Assembly: GCF_030282825.1 (NCBI RefSeq)
Contig: NZ_JASTZU010000063.1
Span: forward strand, 434,001-498,000
Origin: Aquibacillus rhizosphaerae
GTDB taxonomy: Bacteria; Bacillota; Bacilli; Bacillales; Amphibacillaceae
Length of the DNA: 64,000 nucleotides
Direction of reading: 5' to 3'
This document shows positions 57,129 through 64,000 of this stretch, in pieces. Under the pieces are notes generated by a model. That model worked only from the letters and a program-made list of their open reading frames with translations. It ran no database searches and was not told the DNA's origin. The translations under genes were made by a program, and so were the position numbers. How positions within the stretch are numbered: position 1 is the first letter of the stretch; the number at the start of each line of letters is the position of its first letter.

Positions 57129-58127
57129 ATGAACAAAAAACGATGGATAGCACTTTTCGTTGCTGCGGGACTATTCTTCTTCTCAGTATTTTTTCAGTTT
57201 GTAACAAGCTTTGCAACTGCTGACTTTGAATCAATTCTTAGCTTACCAGAAGAAAATGGGATTAACGAAAAGGTGATTGAAAAAGGCTCAGCTACAAACA
57301 AAATTGCAGTACTTCACTTAAATGGAGTAATTCAAGACACAACAGCAAACACGCTGTTAAATACAAGTTCCTACAACCATGAACGGTTTTTGGATATGTT
57401 AGATGAAGCAGGGGAAGATCGTAACGTCAAAGGGATTATTTTAAGTGTTAATACACCTGGAGGCGGAGTAGTCGAAAGTGATGAAATTCACGATAAAATT
57501 TTAGAGGTTAAAGAAGAATATGATAAGCCGGTCTATGTGTCGATGGGAAATACAGCAGCGTCTGGTGGATATTATATTGCGGCACCAGCTGATAAAATTA
57601 TTGCCCATAACGCGACACTGACTGGATCCATTGGTGTTATAATGGAAAGCATTAATTTTGCTGAATTGGCTGATGAACATGGGATTGATTTTAACACGAT
57701 AAAAAGTGGCGAATATAAAGACATCATGTCGAGCTCACGTGAGATGACAGATGATGAACGGGAAATATTACAGACTATGATTGATGACATGTATGATGAT
57801 TTTGTGCAGGTAATTGTGGATGGTCGAAACATGTCTGAGGATCGTGTGCGCGAATTGGGTGATGGCCGCATATATACGGGGTCGCAAGCACAAGAGGTAG
57901 ACCTTGTTGATGAACTTGGTTCATTAAGTGATACGATTGCTATGATGAAAGAAGAGCAAGAAATAGACAATGCACAAGTAGTCGAATACGAACAAGGCTT
58001 AGGATTCAATCAGTTTCTTGGTGGAACGATGAAAAGTATGTTTGGCTCAGAAGCAGATTTAATAGGTATTAAAGATCTGCTCAGGGAAAGTAACGCCCCA
58101 CGTGCCATGTACTTGTATTCTAAATAA
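57129..58127 (+). CDS. sppA: Signal peptide peptidase SppA
   Basis: The ATG at 57129 follows GGAGGAAATACAT closely; a nearer upstream ATG at 57114 lies in the ribosome site. 332 residues. One N-terminal membrane helix, then the S49 serine protease fold. The nucleophile is probably Ser145 in NTAASGGYYIAAP and the general base Lys197 in SGEYKDIMSSSREMT, close to the Ser147/Lys199 pair of B. subtilis SppA. It degrades leftover signal peptides in the membrane. The RDD gene begins 12 bases on, as in the sppA-yteJ pair of B. subtilis. Confidence 0.95.
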   Translation: MNKKRWIALFVAAGLFFFSVFFQFVTSFATADFESILSLPEENGINEKVIEKGSATNKIAVLHLNGVIQDTTANTLLNTSSYNHERFLDMLDEAGEDRNVKGIILSVNTPGGGVVESDEIHDKILEVKEEYDKPVYVSMGNTAASGGYYIAAPADKIIAHNATLTGSIGVIMESINFAELADEHGIDFNTIKSGEYKDIMSSSREMTDDEREILQTMIDDMYDDFVQVIVDGRNMSEDRVRELGDGRIYTGSQAQEVDLVDELGSLSDTIAMMKEEQEIDNAQVVEYEQGLGFNQFLGGTMKSMFGSEADLIGIKDLLRESNAPRAMYLYSK

Positions 58128-58139
58128 GGGGGTGTCGTT

Positions 58140-58604
58140 ATGAGTGAAGAGTATGTTGAAAATGAAGTAACACAAACAATAGACATAAGGTATGCAGGGT
58201 TTTGGATGCGGTTTTGGGCTTATTTGTTAGACTTAATTATTGTAATTAGTCTCAACGGCATCCTGCTTATTCCGTTTAAATTTTTTGATAATGGTATGAG
58301 TATCGATATTGGATATTGGACTGTTACTGGAGTTCTAAGTTCTATTGTGTTCTATCTGTATTTTTTGTTAATGACCAAAAGTTTTAATCAAACATTAGGA
58401 AAAATGGTATTCGGCTTAAAAGTGATTCGGGAAGACGCACAACCATTACAATGGAGTGACCTTCTATTTAGAGAAGTAGTCGGTAGATTCATTCACCGTG
58501 TCTTTTTTATAGGTGTATTTTTGTATATAGTTGTTGCATTTGCTGCAAAAAAACAAGGGATTCATGACATGTTGAGTGATACGCGTGTTGTGTTGGATAA
58601 GTAG
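58140..58604 (+). CDS. yteJ: RDD-family membrane protein (YteJ-like)
   Basis: 154 residues after AAGGGGGTG. Three or four helices; the RDD signature is seen in AGFWMRFWAYLLDLIIV (Arg and Asp in the first helix) with a later LFREVVGRFIHRV region. In B. subtilis YteJ modulates SppA and LiaH-linked cell-envelope stress, and the same gene order occurs here, 12 bases after sppA. Confidence 0.92.
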   Translation: MSEEYVENEVTQTIDIRYAGFWMRFWAYLLDLIIVISLNGILLIPFKFFDNGMSIDIGYWTVTGVLSSIVFYLYFLLMTKSFNQTLGKMVFGLKVIREDAQPLQWSDLLFREVVGRFIHRVFFIGVFLYIVVAFAAKKQGIHDMLSDTRVVLDK

Positions 58605-58820
58605 AAGAAACCAGGAAAGATAATCAACCTTGTCTCTTCTTTTGTCTCGGTATATAGTTGATTTCTCATGGATGAAAACAAAAGTCTGTTAACTATGAGA
58701 TAATGAACATACAATTGAGTGTGTATGTTTGGTTATAGAAGAAGGTGTGAATTCTAAATCATTGATAAAAGAAATGGAATCTTTCCAGTAGAGGCAGTTT
58801 TTTATCTCTGTTATATAACT

Positions 58821-58853
58821 AAAAAACAGCGCATTTTTAATGCGCTGTTTTTT
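58821..58853. terminator. Bidirectional terminator
   Basis: AAAAAACAGCGCATT pairs perfectly with AATGCGCTGTTTTTT around a 3-base loop. It serves yteJ on one side and the YtxH gene on the other. Confidence 0.93.
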
Positions 58854-58874
58854 CTACTACTTACTTTACTAACT

Positions 58875-59378
58875 TTATAATTGACTTCTTTTAGATATCA
58901 TAGGATCAGATTGAGATTTTGAACCATTGACTAACTCTTCTTTTGCTTCATTTACTTTTTTCCCTACAGATTTTAAATCCTCTTTTGCATCAGAGACTGT
59001 TGAAACAGCCTCTTTGGAATCTTTTTTTGCTTCATTAACTGTTTCCATTGCAATTTGTGAGTCCTGTTTGACATTATTTACTTCATCTCGGATCTCGTCA
59101 TTAGCTTTATCATAGAGTTTTTGAACGCTATCGACTGCTTCTTTTAATACATTAGATGCTTCTTTTACACGGTTCATCATGTCATCTTTTGTTTCTCTCG
59201 GATTATCTTTTATATCACTTGTAATTTTGGTAACTGTTCCTTTAACATTATTAACATTTTGCTTTACTTTTTTCCGTGTGCCTCGATTGAACATAGTAGC
59301 TGTTCCACCAGCAATCGCACCTATTGTTACACCTTTTAAAAACATACTTTTTTCTTGACTTCGTTGTTGAGTTTGCAT
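58875..59378 (-). CDS. YtxH-domain coiled-coil protein
   Basis: 167 residues with AAGGAG nine bases before the ATG. The N-terminus (FLKGVTIGAIAGGTATMFNRGTRKKVKQNV) is the YtxH-type Gly-rich hydrophobic helix followed by basic residues; the rest is a long amphipathic, Lys/Glu/Asp/Val-rich helix resembling a coiled coil or LEA-like stretch (about 45-160). Such proteins are general-stress or membrane-associated proteins in Bacillus. Confidence 0.85.
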   Translation of the reverse strand: MQTQQRSQEKSMFLKGVTIGAIAGGTATMFNRGTRKKVKQNVNNVKGTVTKITSDIKDNPRETKDDMMNRVKEASNVLKEAVDSVQKLYDKANDEIRDEVNNVKQDSQIAMETVNEAKKDSKEAVSTVSDAKEDLKSVGKKVNEAKEELVNGSKSQSDPMISKRSQL

Positions 59379-59756
59379 AATGTTCAGCTCCTTCTTGTTA
59401 TCATTTGATTTAGATTTTTAAAAAATTGTTATTCCATCCTATATATAACTTGTACCACGACAGTTGCTCTCTTAAACAGTAGTCATCATCATTTGAGTTT
59501 AATAGACGGAAGGAGCAATAGCTTTCTAGCAGGTATGACAGGGGTACGCCATTTTTTATAACTTAGTATTAATAGATACTTATACACTCAGATTGAAAAT
59601 ATGACGATAGACTAAATCGCGCTTGCAAACCTAAGGCAATAATCGTCTTTCACACAAAGTTAACTCAATATTTACTAGCACTTATTACTATCTTCATCTC
59701 CAGAATTTATACTTTATTTGAATACTTGAATTTTATTTTAAAAAGAGGAGTGAAGA
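59379..59756. other. Divergent intergenic region before the lipase-like gene
   Basis: No gene or clear structure; A/T-rich. It must contain promoters for the YtxH gene (reverse) and the lipase-like gene (forward). Confidence 0.4.
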
Positions 59757-61268
59757 ATGTTGAAAAAACTGTTTTTTATTGTTTTTCTCATCGCTTTCAT
59801 GCTTCCATCTGTAACCCATGCTGGTTCCTTTGGGAAGGATGATCCATCAGGTAACCCAGGTGAGTGGTACACAGGAACAGCACCAGCCTATGTAACACCT
59901 TCGAAACATCCGATTCTATTTGTCCACGGCTTGAATAGTTCATCTAAGACATGGTGGGAAAGTAACAACATGTATGATACAGCTTTGCAGAACGGTTATG
60001 AGACGGCATTTATAGATTTACATCCTACAGATGATATGTGGTCCAATGGAGATCTTTTAGCGGAAAAGATGGAAGAAATGTACGATTACTTTGGAGAGGA
60101 AATTATAGTTGTAGCACATAGTAAAGGTGGTGTCGATACACAATCTGCGCTAGTACATTACGATGCACATCCATATGTAAAAGGAGTAATAACCCTTTCC
60201 ACACCACACTATGGTTCGCAGCTTGCGGATCTTGCTTATAGTAGCTGGGCTGGTTGGCTTGCAAATATCATAGGGAGTAAAAGTGACGCAACCTATTCCT
60301 TACAAACTGGTTACATGGATTATTTTAGGTCAGAAACAGATGACCAGGCTGCAGTTTCCGCAACCCCTTTTTATACCTTTGCTGGAACAGAACGTGGTAG
60401 CTTTGGTAGTTCTCTTTATTGGGGTGGTTTGTATTTAAGTACGTATGGTGCAAATGATGGGGCAGTAACTGTATCTAGTTCAAGACTGCCTTATGGAACA
60501 GAAGTGAGTGTAGGTAATTGGAATCACACTACTATTAAGGAAGGTTCGTCAACATTTGGATTATTTGAAAATTATCTTCAAGAAACAGGGTCGAACGAAT
60601 CATTGCAGGCGTACCAAGATGAAAGTGTAGCTATTGCAGCAACCTCAGCGACATCCAACGAATTATTATCTTCTATTGTTCGAGGGGGTCAATGTAAAGG
60701 AAAGAAAAAGGAATCTTTTTTAATCGAAGAGGGTGTGAACGAAATAGTAATTGATTGGATAAGCGATACGAAAAACACCAACATTGTTTTAAAAGATTCG
60801 CAGAAAAACGAATATGATTCTTTTACAGTGGAAGCCGATCAATCAAACTATTTCAACGGTGCTTTTCACCATATGTTAACAATTAAAGAACCTAATGCAG
60901 GAGAATGGACATTAGAAACTACAACAAATAAAGTACAGAGTTATCTATTAAATGTGGCAATTGATAGTCCATTAAACAAGGCTCTTACCTTTGATTTAAC
61001 TGATAAGAATGTAAAAGTAAAGACAACTAAGAAGGATATAAAAGTAAAAACAGAAGCAACGGTGGAATACTATAATAAGAATCAAAAACTAAAAGAAACA
61101 AAGTTTAAGATTACGAAGAAGTCTGATGAAATCCACGCTTTACCTAAACTAGGAGAAGGTGTTTATAACCTAACCATTGATGTTGATGGGAAAACAGGGA
61201 AAGAAAAATTTCAAAGAACAATTATAAAATCAGTGTATGTGGACAATCAAGGAGTTGCCCACTATTAA
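59757..61268 (+). CDS. Secreted lipase-like alpha/beta hydrolase
   Basis: 503 residues after GAGGAG. Signal peptide about 1-22 (cleavage after THA). The alpha/beta-hydrolase core has the oxyanion HG in PILFVHGLNSSS and nucleophile Ser122 in VVAHSKGGVD (an A-x-S-x-G elbow, as in Bacillus family I.4 lipases), with a likely His in NWNHTTIKEG and an Asp in GANDGAV. Residues about 300-503 form a beta-rich C-terminal part rich in Lys/Thr, perhaps a wall- or substrate-binding domain. It would release fatty acids from extracellular lipid esters. No sorting signal is present, so it is secreted freely. Confidence 0.88.
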   Translation: MLKKLFFIVFLIAFMLPSVTHAGSFGKDDPSGNPGEWYTGTAPAYVTPSKHPILFVHGLNSSSKTWWESNNMYDTALQNGYETAFIDLHPTDDMWSNGDLLAEKMEEMYDYFGEEIIVVAHSKGGVDTQSALVHYDAHPYVKGVITLSTPHYGSQLADLAYSSWAGWLANIIGSKSDATYSLQTGYMDYFRSETDDQAAVSATPFYTFAGTERGSFGSSLYWGGLYLSTYGANDGAVTVSSSRLPYGTEVSVGNWNHTTIKEGSSTFGLFENYLQETGSNESLQAYQDESVAIAATSATSNELLSSIVRGGQCKGKKKESFLIEEGVNEIVIDWISDTKNTNIVLKDSQKNEYDSFTVEADQSNYFNGAFHHMLTIKEPNAGEWTLETTTNKVQSYLLNVAIDSPLNKALTFDLTDKNVKVKTTKKDIKVKTEATVEYYNKNQKLKETKFKITKKSDEIHALPKLGEGVYNLTIDVDGKTGKEKFQRTIIKSVYVDNQGVAHY

Positions 61269-61322
61269 CAGAAGGAAAATTGTTAATCTGCTTTTGTAAT
61301 CGTAGGCTACATTTAGACTGGT

Positions 61323-61353
61323 AGAAGCAAGGGGGAAAGGTGACCTTGCTTCT
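61323..61353 (+). terminator. Hairpin downstream of the lipase-like gene
   Basis: AGAAGCAAGG pairs perfectly with CCTTGCTTCT; only a weak T-rich stretch follows. Confidence 0.6.
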
Positions 61354-61515
61354 GATTCTTACTCTCATATCTAAAAAAGTGATTTGTCAGTCATTAAAGT
61401 TTAAATACTACAAGTCAATAGGCTAATAAAGCCGGATAATGAGATTATAATATCCCTGATTTATCCCTAGCCTAATTATTGCTAATCGTTGAAAAAATAA
61501 GAAAACATCAAGGAA

Positions 61516-62565
61516 TTAAATTATTTCCATATTAACAAAGGGTGTATCGTATTCAAGTAGGCCTTTAACTTGTGTTATTTTCATGTTTTCACCTTTTAAG
61601 TAGCTTGTAAAATCAAAGATAACCGGCAATCGGTCACCGCCAAGTGCAAACCAAGCCTTTCCCTCGGAGGGATGGTACGCTGTGGTGTGTATTGTTCCTG
61701 AAAAAGCACCGTACTTATTTGAGAATAGCTGTTGATTCCTATCATTTAACAGTCTAAATGCCTCGTAAATAGTCAAATTACTCTGTCGAGACCCTTTGAT
61801 CACTTTCTGTCTTCGCAAAGAATCTTCCATATGGTAGCGATTTTCTTCAGTTAATATTTCAAAATGATTGGTACTCATATTTGATTTCCTGGCCACTACC
61901 GATCGTGGGGAAGCTTCTACGACAAATGTATCTCCCTTAGTATCCAATAACACATAAGTGAACGAAGTGCGATGAGGAATTTTTTTTAAGACAGCAATTG
62001 CTTCTTCTACTGTTGCACAAGTTTCAAGGATGATACGTCCAATCATATTACAGACAAATCCATCTCCAGAGCCAATCCGATTTATAAAATTATAGCCCAT
62101 AGCAAGCCCTTTTTCGTTCATACCATCGATTCTTCCTGTGATTTGCATAGAAGGGCCGATTACTGCGTAGCCTGTATCAGTAGGCTGATAGATGAGATAC
62201 CTACCCTCATAACCTGCTGGATGACTATCATAATTCCGAATTAAAAAGTCAGACTCAGTTAAGATCGAGCACCCGCTCCGCCCATAATCTACATAATAGC
62301 CGCCGAACTCTCTTAGCGCATCCTCCATTTTCCAATTTAACGCATCAGCCAAACCTTGAATCTCATCCAACATACCTGGTATAAATGTGGATAAAATACT
62401 AATCGCTTCGTTTTCATTGATCGAAAAATGGCGTTTTCTTTTTGCTGCCCACTGTTTTTCACGGTTAGGCAAAATAGGTGATTTCTTTAATAATTCACCT
62501 TGCATATATCCAAAATCATAATGATTTCCTCTAAACTGAATAATATCGCTGAAAACTTTTTTCAT
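61516..62565 (-). CDS. C45-type acyltransferase/peptidase (penicillin acyltransferase-like)
   Basis: 349 residues with AAGGGG before the ATG. N-terminal nucleophile hydrolase family: the auto-cleavage Cys is probably Cys99 in GRSGCSIL, followed by FLIRNYDSHPAGYE and ITGRIDGMNEKGLAMGYNFI, the acyl-CoA:6-aminopenicillanate acyltransferase-like signature. Bacterial members hydrolyse amides such as acyl-homoserine lactones, bile salts or N-acyl amino acids; the substrate here is unknown. It lies alone, with convergent terminators near. Confidence 0.88.
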   Translation of the reverse strand: MKKVFSDIIQFRGNHYDFGYMQGELLKKSPILPNREKQWAAKRKRHFSINENEAISILSTFIPGMLDEIQGLADALNWKMEDALREFGGYYVDYGRSGCSILTESDFLIRNYDSHPAGYEGRYLIYQPTDTGYAVIGPSMQITGRIDGMNEKGLAMGYNFINRIGSGDGFVCNMIGRIILETCATVEEAIAVLKKIPHRTSFTYVLLDTKGDTFVVEASPRSVVARKSNMSTNHFEILTEENRYHMEDSLRRQKVIKGSRQSNLTIYEAFRLLNDRNQQLFSNKYGAFSGTIHTTAYHPSEGKAWFALGGDRLPVIFDFTSYLKGENMKITQVKGLLEYDTPFVNMEII

Positions 62566-62851
62566 ACATAACCCCTTTGACCAAGCATAAACCTACCGTA
62601 TTTCGAAGTAGGTTCATTCATTATATAATGATTGGTCAAGGTGTTAAACGGATATGCATTTTAAGGATATGTGGAATTTGTTTTCGTGAGGGTAGAGGAT
62701 TTAACAAAAGTGTAAAAGGAAAAGAGTCAGTAAGTAGCTAAATGGAAACAGGATGATTTGATAAAACGATCATACTTAAATTCGCTTATGTTAATCGCTC
62801 TAGCTTAGATTCAATTATAAATAAGCGCTTGTTTAGAGCTTGTAGCCTGAA
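62566..62851. other. Gene-free stretch
   Basis: A/T-rich region upstream of the acyltransferase gene; presumably its promoter. No other feature. Confidence 0.4.
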
Positions 62852-63108
62852 TCACGTTTTCAAGTTTTTATTAATCTGGTTAAGTATGCCAGTAATGTCT
62901 TCTTGTAGGTTATATTCTATTCGTGAAATCAAATCGGTTACTTGTTCTAATTTCAGCTTGCTCAAATTGCACGTTAATTTTAGATTCTGCGTGATTAAAC
63001 TTTTCGTATATCTCTATTTTCATTTGATTAGATCGCTTGTTAGATTTATTTTCTGTAAGATTAAACCTATCTTTTAAAATATCCAACTTTTTGTCGGCTT
63101 GAGGTTAA
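62852..63108 (-). pseudogene. Frameshifted coiled-coil protein relic
   Basis: On the reverse strand two overlapping frames together read DKKLDILKDRFNLTENKSNK, then KFNHAESKINVQFEQAE, and finally (in the other frame) LEQVTDLISRIEYNLQEDI to TGA at 62852-62854. The pattern of RF-x-x-x-E and hydrophobic heptads suggests a coiled-coil protein. No start with ribosome site is visible. Low confidence. Confidence 0.35.
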
Positions 63109-63253
63109 ATAGGGATTTTAGATTGAGTTGTATGGAATTATAAGTGATGAGAGTTAAAAAAATGTGACTTTAATTTTAAAAAATTTAGTAATAATGAGTA
63201 GGTAAAAGGAAATCCGTAAAAGATAGGTATAGAAAATAACAGGGAGGATTATT

Positions 63254-63547
63254 ATGCCTATTCAAAATGATCATGAAATTCAACAATTATTTGAAGTTTC
63301 TCAGAAATTAGAGGATGCAGCACGCCAAGCGAAAAATAATGCTGACGCTGAGGCGATACAAGCGATTCAACAGGAATTGCGTGAAGTGCAGGATAAAATA
63401 CAAGATGCTCGAGGTAAAGCAATTAATGGAAGTGGTACTTCAACTGAGCCCTTATTTGAAGCTCAACTGCGTGTGGAAGAAACGCAGCACCAAATGGAAA
63501 GAGCTCTTACTAATTTGAATGCCCAGCAAGACAATGTTCAACCGTAA
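63254..63547 (+). CDS. Small coiled-coil protein, 97 residues
   Basis: GGGAGG lies seven bases before the ATG. The product is Gln/Glu/Ala-rich and helical: helix 1 (about 6-57), a Gly/Ser turn (NGSGTSTEP), helix 2 (about 68-90), a helical hairpin likely to self-associate. No signal or membrane segment. Family not recognised. A terminator follows. Confidence 0.75.
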   Translation: MPIQNDHEIQQLFEVSQKLEDAARQAKNNADAEAIQAIQQELREVQDKIQDARGKAINGSGTSTEPLFEAQLRVEETQHQMERALTNLNAQQDNVQP

Positions 63548-63556
63548 GTTACACAT

Positions 63557-63598
63557 AAAACTACACCCAACCAATTTACCAGTTAGGTGTAGTTTTTC
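63557..63598. terminator. Bidirectional terminator between convergent genes
   Basis: AAAACTACACCCAAC (63557-63571) pairs with GTTAGGTGTAGTTTT (63582-63596, one mismatch). It contains the stop codon of the reverse-strand isochorismatase gene. Confidence 0.85.
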
Positions 63599-64000
63599 TA
63601 AAAGAATCTATGTTCATGTTGTTACTCCTCTCAATAACTGAAAATGTAGAACGTTTGATAATTGTAAGTGCATTATCATTATCAACCTTACTTTCAGATG
63701 CAATACAATTCTGTGGAACCCATAAATCATATCCTCTCATATACGCATCATTTGCTGTAAATAATATGCATATATCTCCAGCGACACCAGTTATAATTAG
63801 TTTTTTTACCTGTAATTCATTAAGTAATATATCAAGAGGTGTTCCGAAAAAACCAGAATGCTTTGGTTTAATAATAAAAAAGTCGTTTTCTTCAGGCTGA
63901 AGTAATTCTACTACTTCTTTGCCGCGTCCTTTTTTACACTCTTCAACTAACTCATCAACATTGTCTTGCCACAATCCAAAATTATCATTTACATAAATAA
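63576..64000 (-). CDS. Isochorismatase-family cysteine hydrolase, C-terminal part (5' end outside window)
   Basis: The frame remains open to the right edge, where it reads IYVNDNFGLWQDN, the family's NDNFGxW strand. Later come VELLQPEENDFFIIKPKHSGFFGTPL and IITGVAGDICILFTANDAY, with the catalytic Cys in GDIC. About 141 residues are visible, two-thirds of a usual 180-200-residue protein. It would hydrolyse a small amide or ether, such as nicotinamide; the exact substrate cannot be told. The gene probably starts within 150 bases beyond the window. Confidence 0.85.
   Translation of the reverse strand, partial: IYVNDNFGLWQDNVDELVEECKKGRGKEVVELLQPEENDFFIIKPKHSGFFGTPLDILLNELQVKKLIITGVAGDICILFTANDAYMRGYDLWVPQNCIASESKVDNDNALTIIKRSTFSVIERSNNMNIDSFRKTTPNW

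Noticed and set aside
62829-63077. 82-codon forward frame
   Set aside because: Antisense to the coiled-coil relic, without a ribosome site; amino-acid composition is a mirror artefact.

Overview
The window looks like chromosomal DNA of a low-GC Gram-positive, endospore-forming Bacillaceae. Evidence: AT-rich sequence, AGGAGG-type ribosome sites, frequent TTG/GTG starts, LPxTG-anchored enzymes, and Bacillus-type families (YesL/YesM/YesN, SppA-YteJ, YitT, DUF421, YtxH, a YjcZ-like relic, LTA-synthase-like enzyme). A halotolerant genus such as Gracilibacillus or Oceanobacillus is a guess from overall feel. No rRNA, tRNA, CRISPR, prophage or intact insertion sequence was recognised.

Region 1 (1-17.9 kb) is a polysaccharide-utilisation locus. 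Two large wall-anchored enzymes open it: the C-terminal part of a GH43 galactanase-like protein (cut by the window edge) and a 1329-residue GH30 endo-beta-1,6-galactanase-like protein. They are followed by a YesL-like protein, two ABC sugar permeases, a lipoprotein binding protein, a YesM/YesN-type two-component system, a cytoplasmic heparinase II/III-like protein and a DUF2264 gene broken by one in-frame TAA. A perfect match to the CcpA cre consensus lies before the permeases. The best reading is uptake and breakdown of type II arabinogalactan, possibly with its uronic-acid ends. No ATPase subunit is encoded here, so a shared MsmX-type ATPase is expected.

Region 2 (17.9-19.1 kb) is decayed: a frameshifted small membrane protein and a UspA gene with three lesions follow the broken DUF2264 gene.

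Region 3 (19.3-33.8 kb) is ordinary core/accessory content: SWIM-SNF2 helicase, DUF2254 membrane protein, methyltransferase plus ABC-2 exporter, UbiA prenyltransferase, luciferase-like oxidoreductase, MscS channel, DUF488 protein, SDR oxidoreductase, EamA transporter.

Region 4 (33.9-50.2 kb) holds a SpoIIAA-like protein, a vWA relic, a Ser/Thr kinase facing a 63-residue Ser/Arg/Lys-rich protein, a 25-residue peptide gene with its own terminator, a CAP protein, an LTA-synthase-like protein, YitT, a beta-propeller protein, GIY-YIG, TM2, a YjcZ-like relic, a DUF421-CLC-DUF421 group and a zinc-finger anti-sigma-like protein.

Region 5 (50.2-55.2 kb) is a third LPxTG enzyme, a 1450-residue GH43 arabinanase-like protein with a mapped promoter candidate and cre-like sites. 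It shares the wall-proximal architecture of the first two and could strip arabinan side chains from the same class of plant polymers.

Region 6 (55.4-64 kb) contains a DUF4064-like protein, a CAP lipoprotein behind a large dyad, sppA-yteJ, a YtxH protein, a secreted lipase-like hydrolase, a C45 acyltransferase, a coiled-coil relic, a 97-residue coiled-coil protein and an isochorismatase-family gene cut by the right edge. Many gene ends carry hairpins built on a GGGACA/TGTCCC word, which looks like a dispersed intergenic repeat family.
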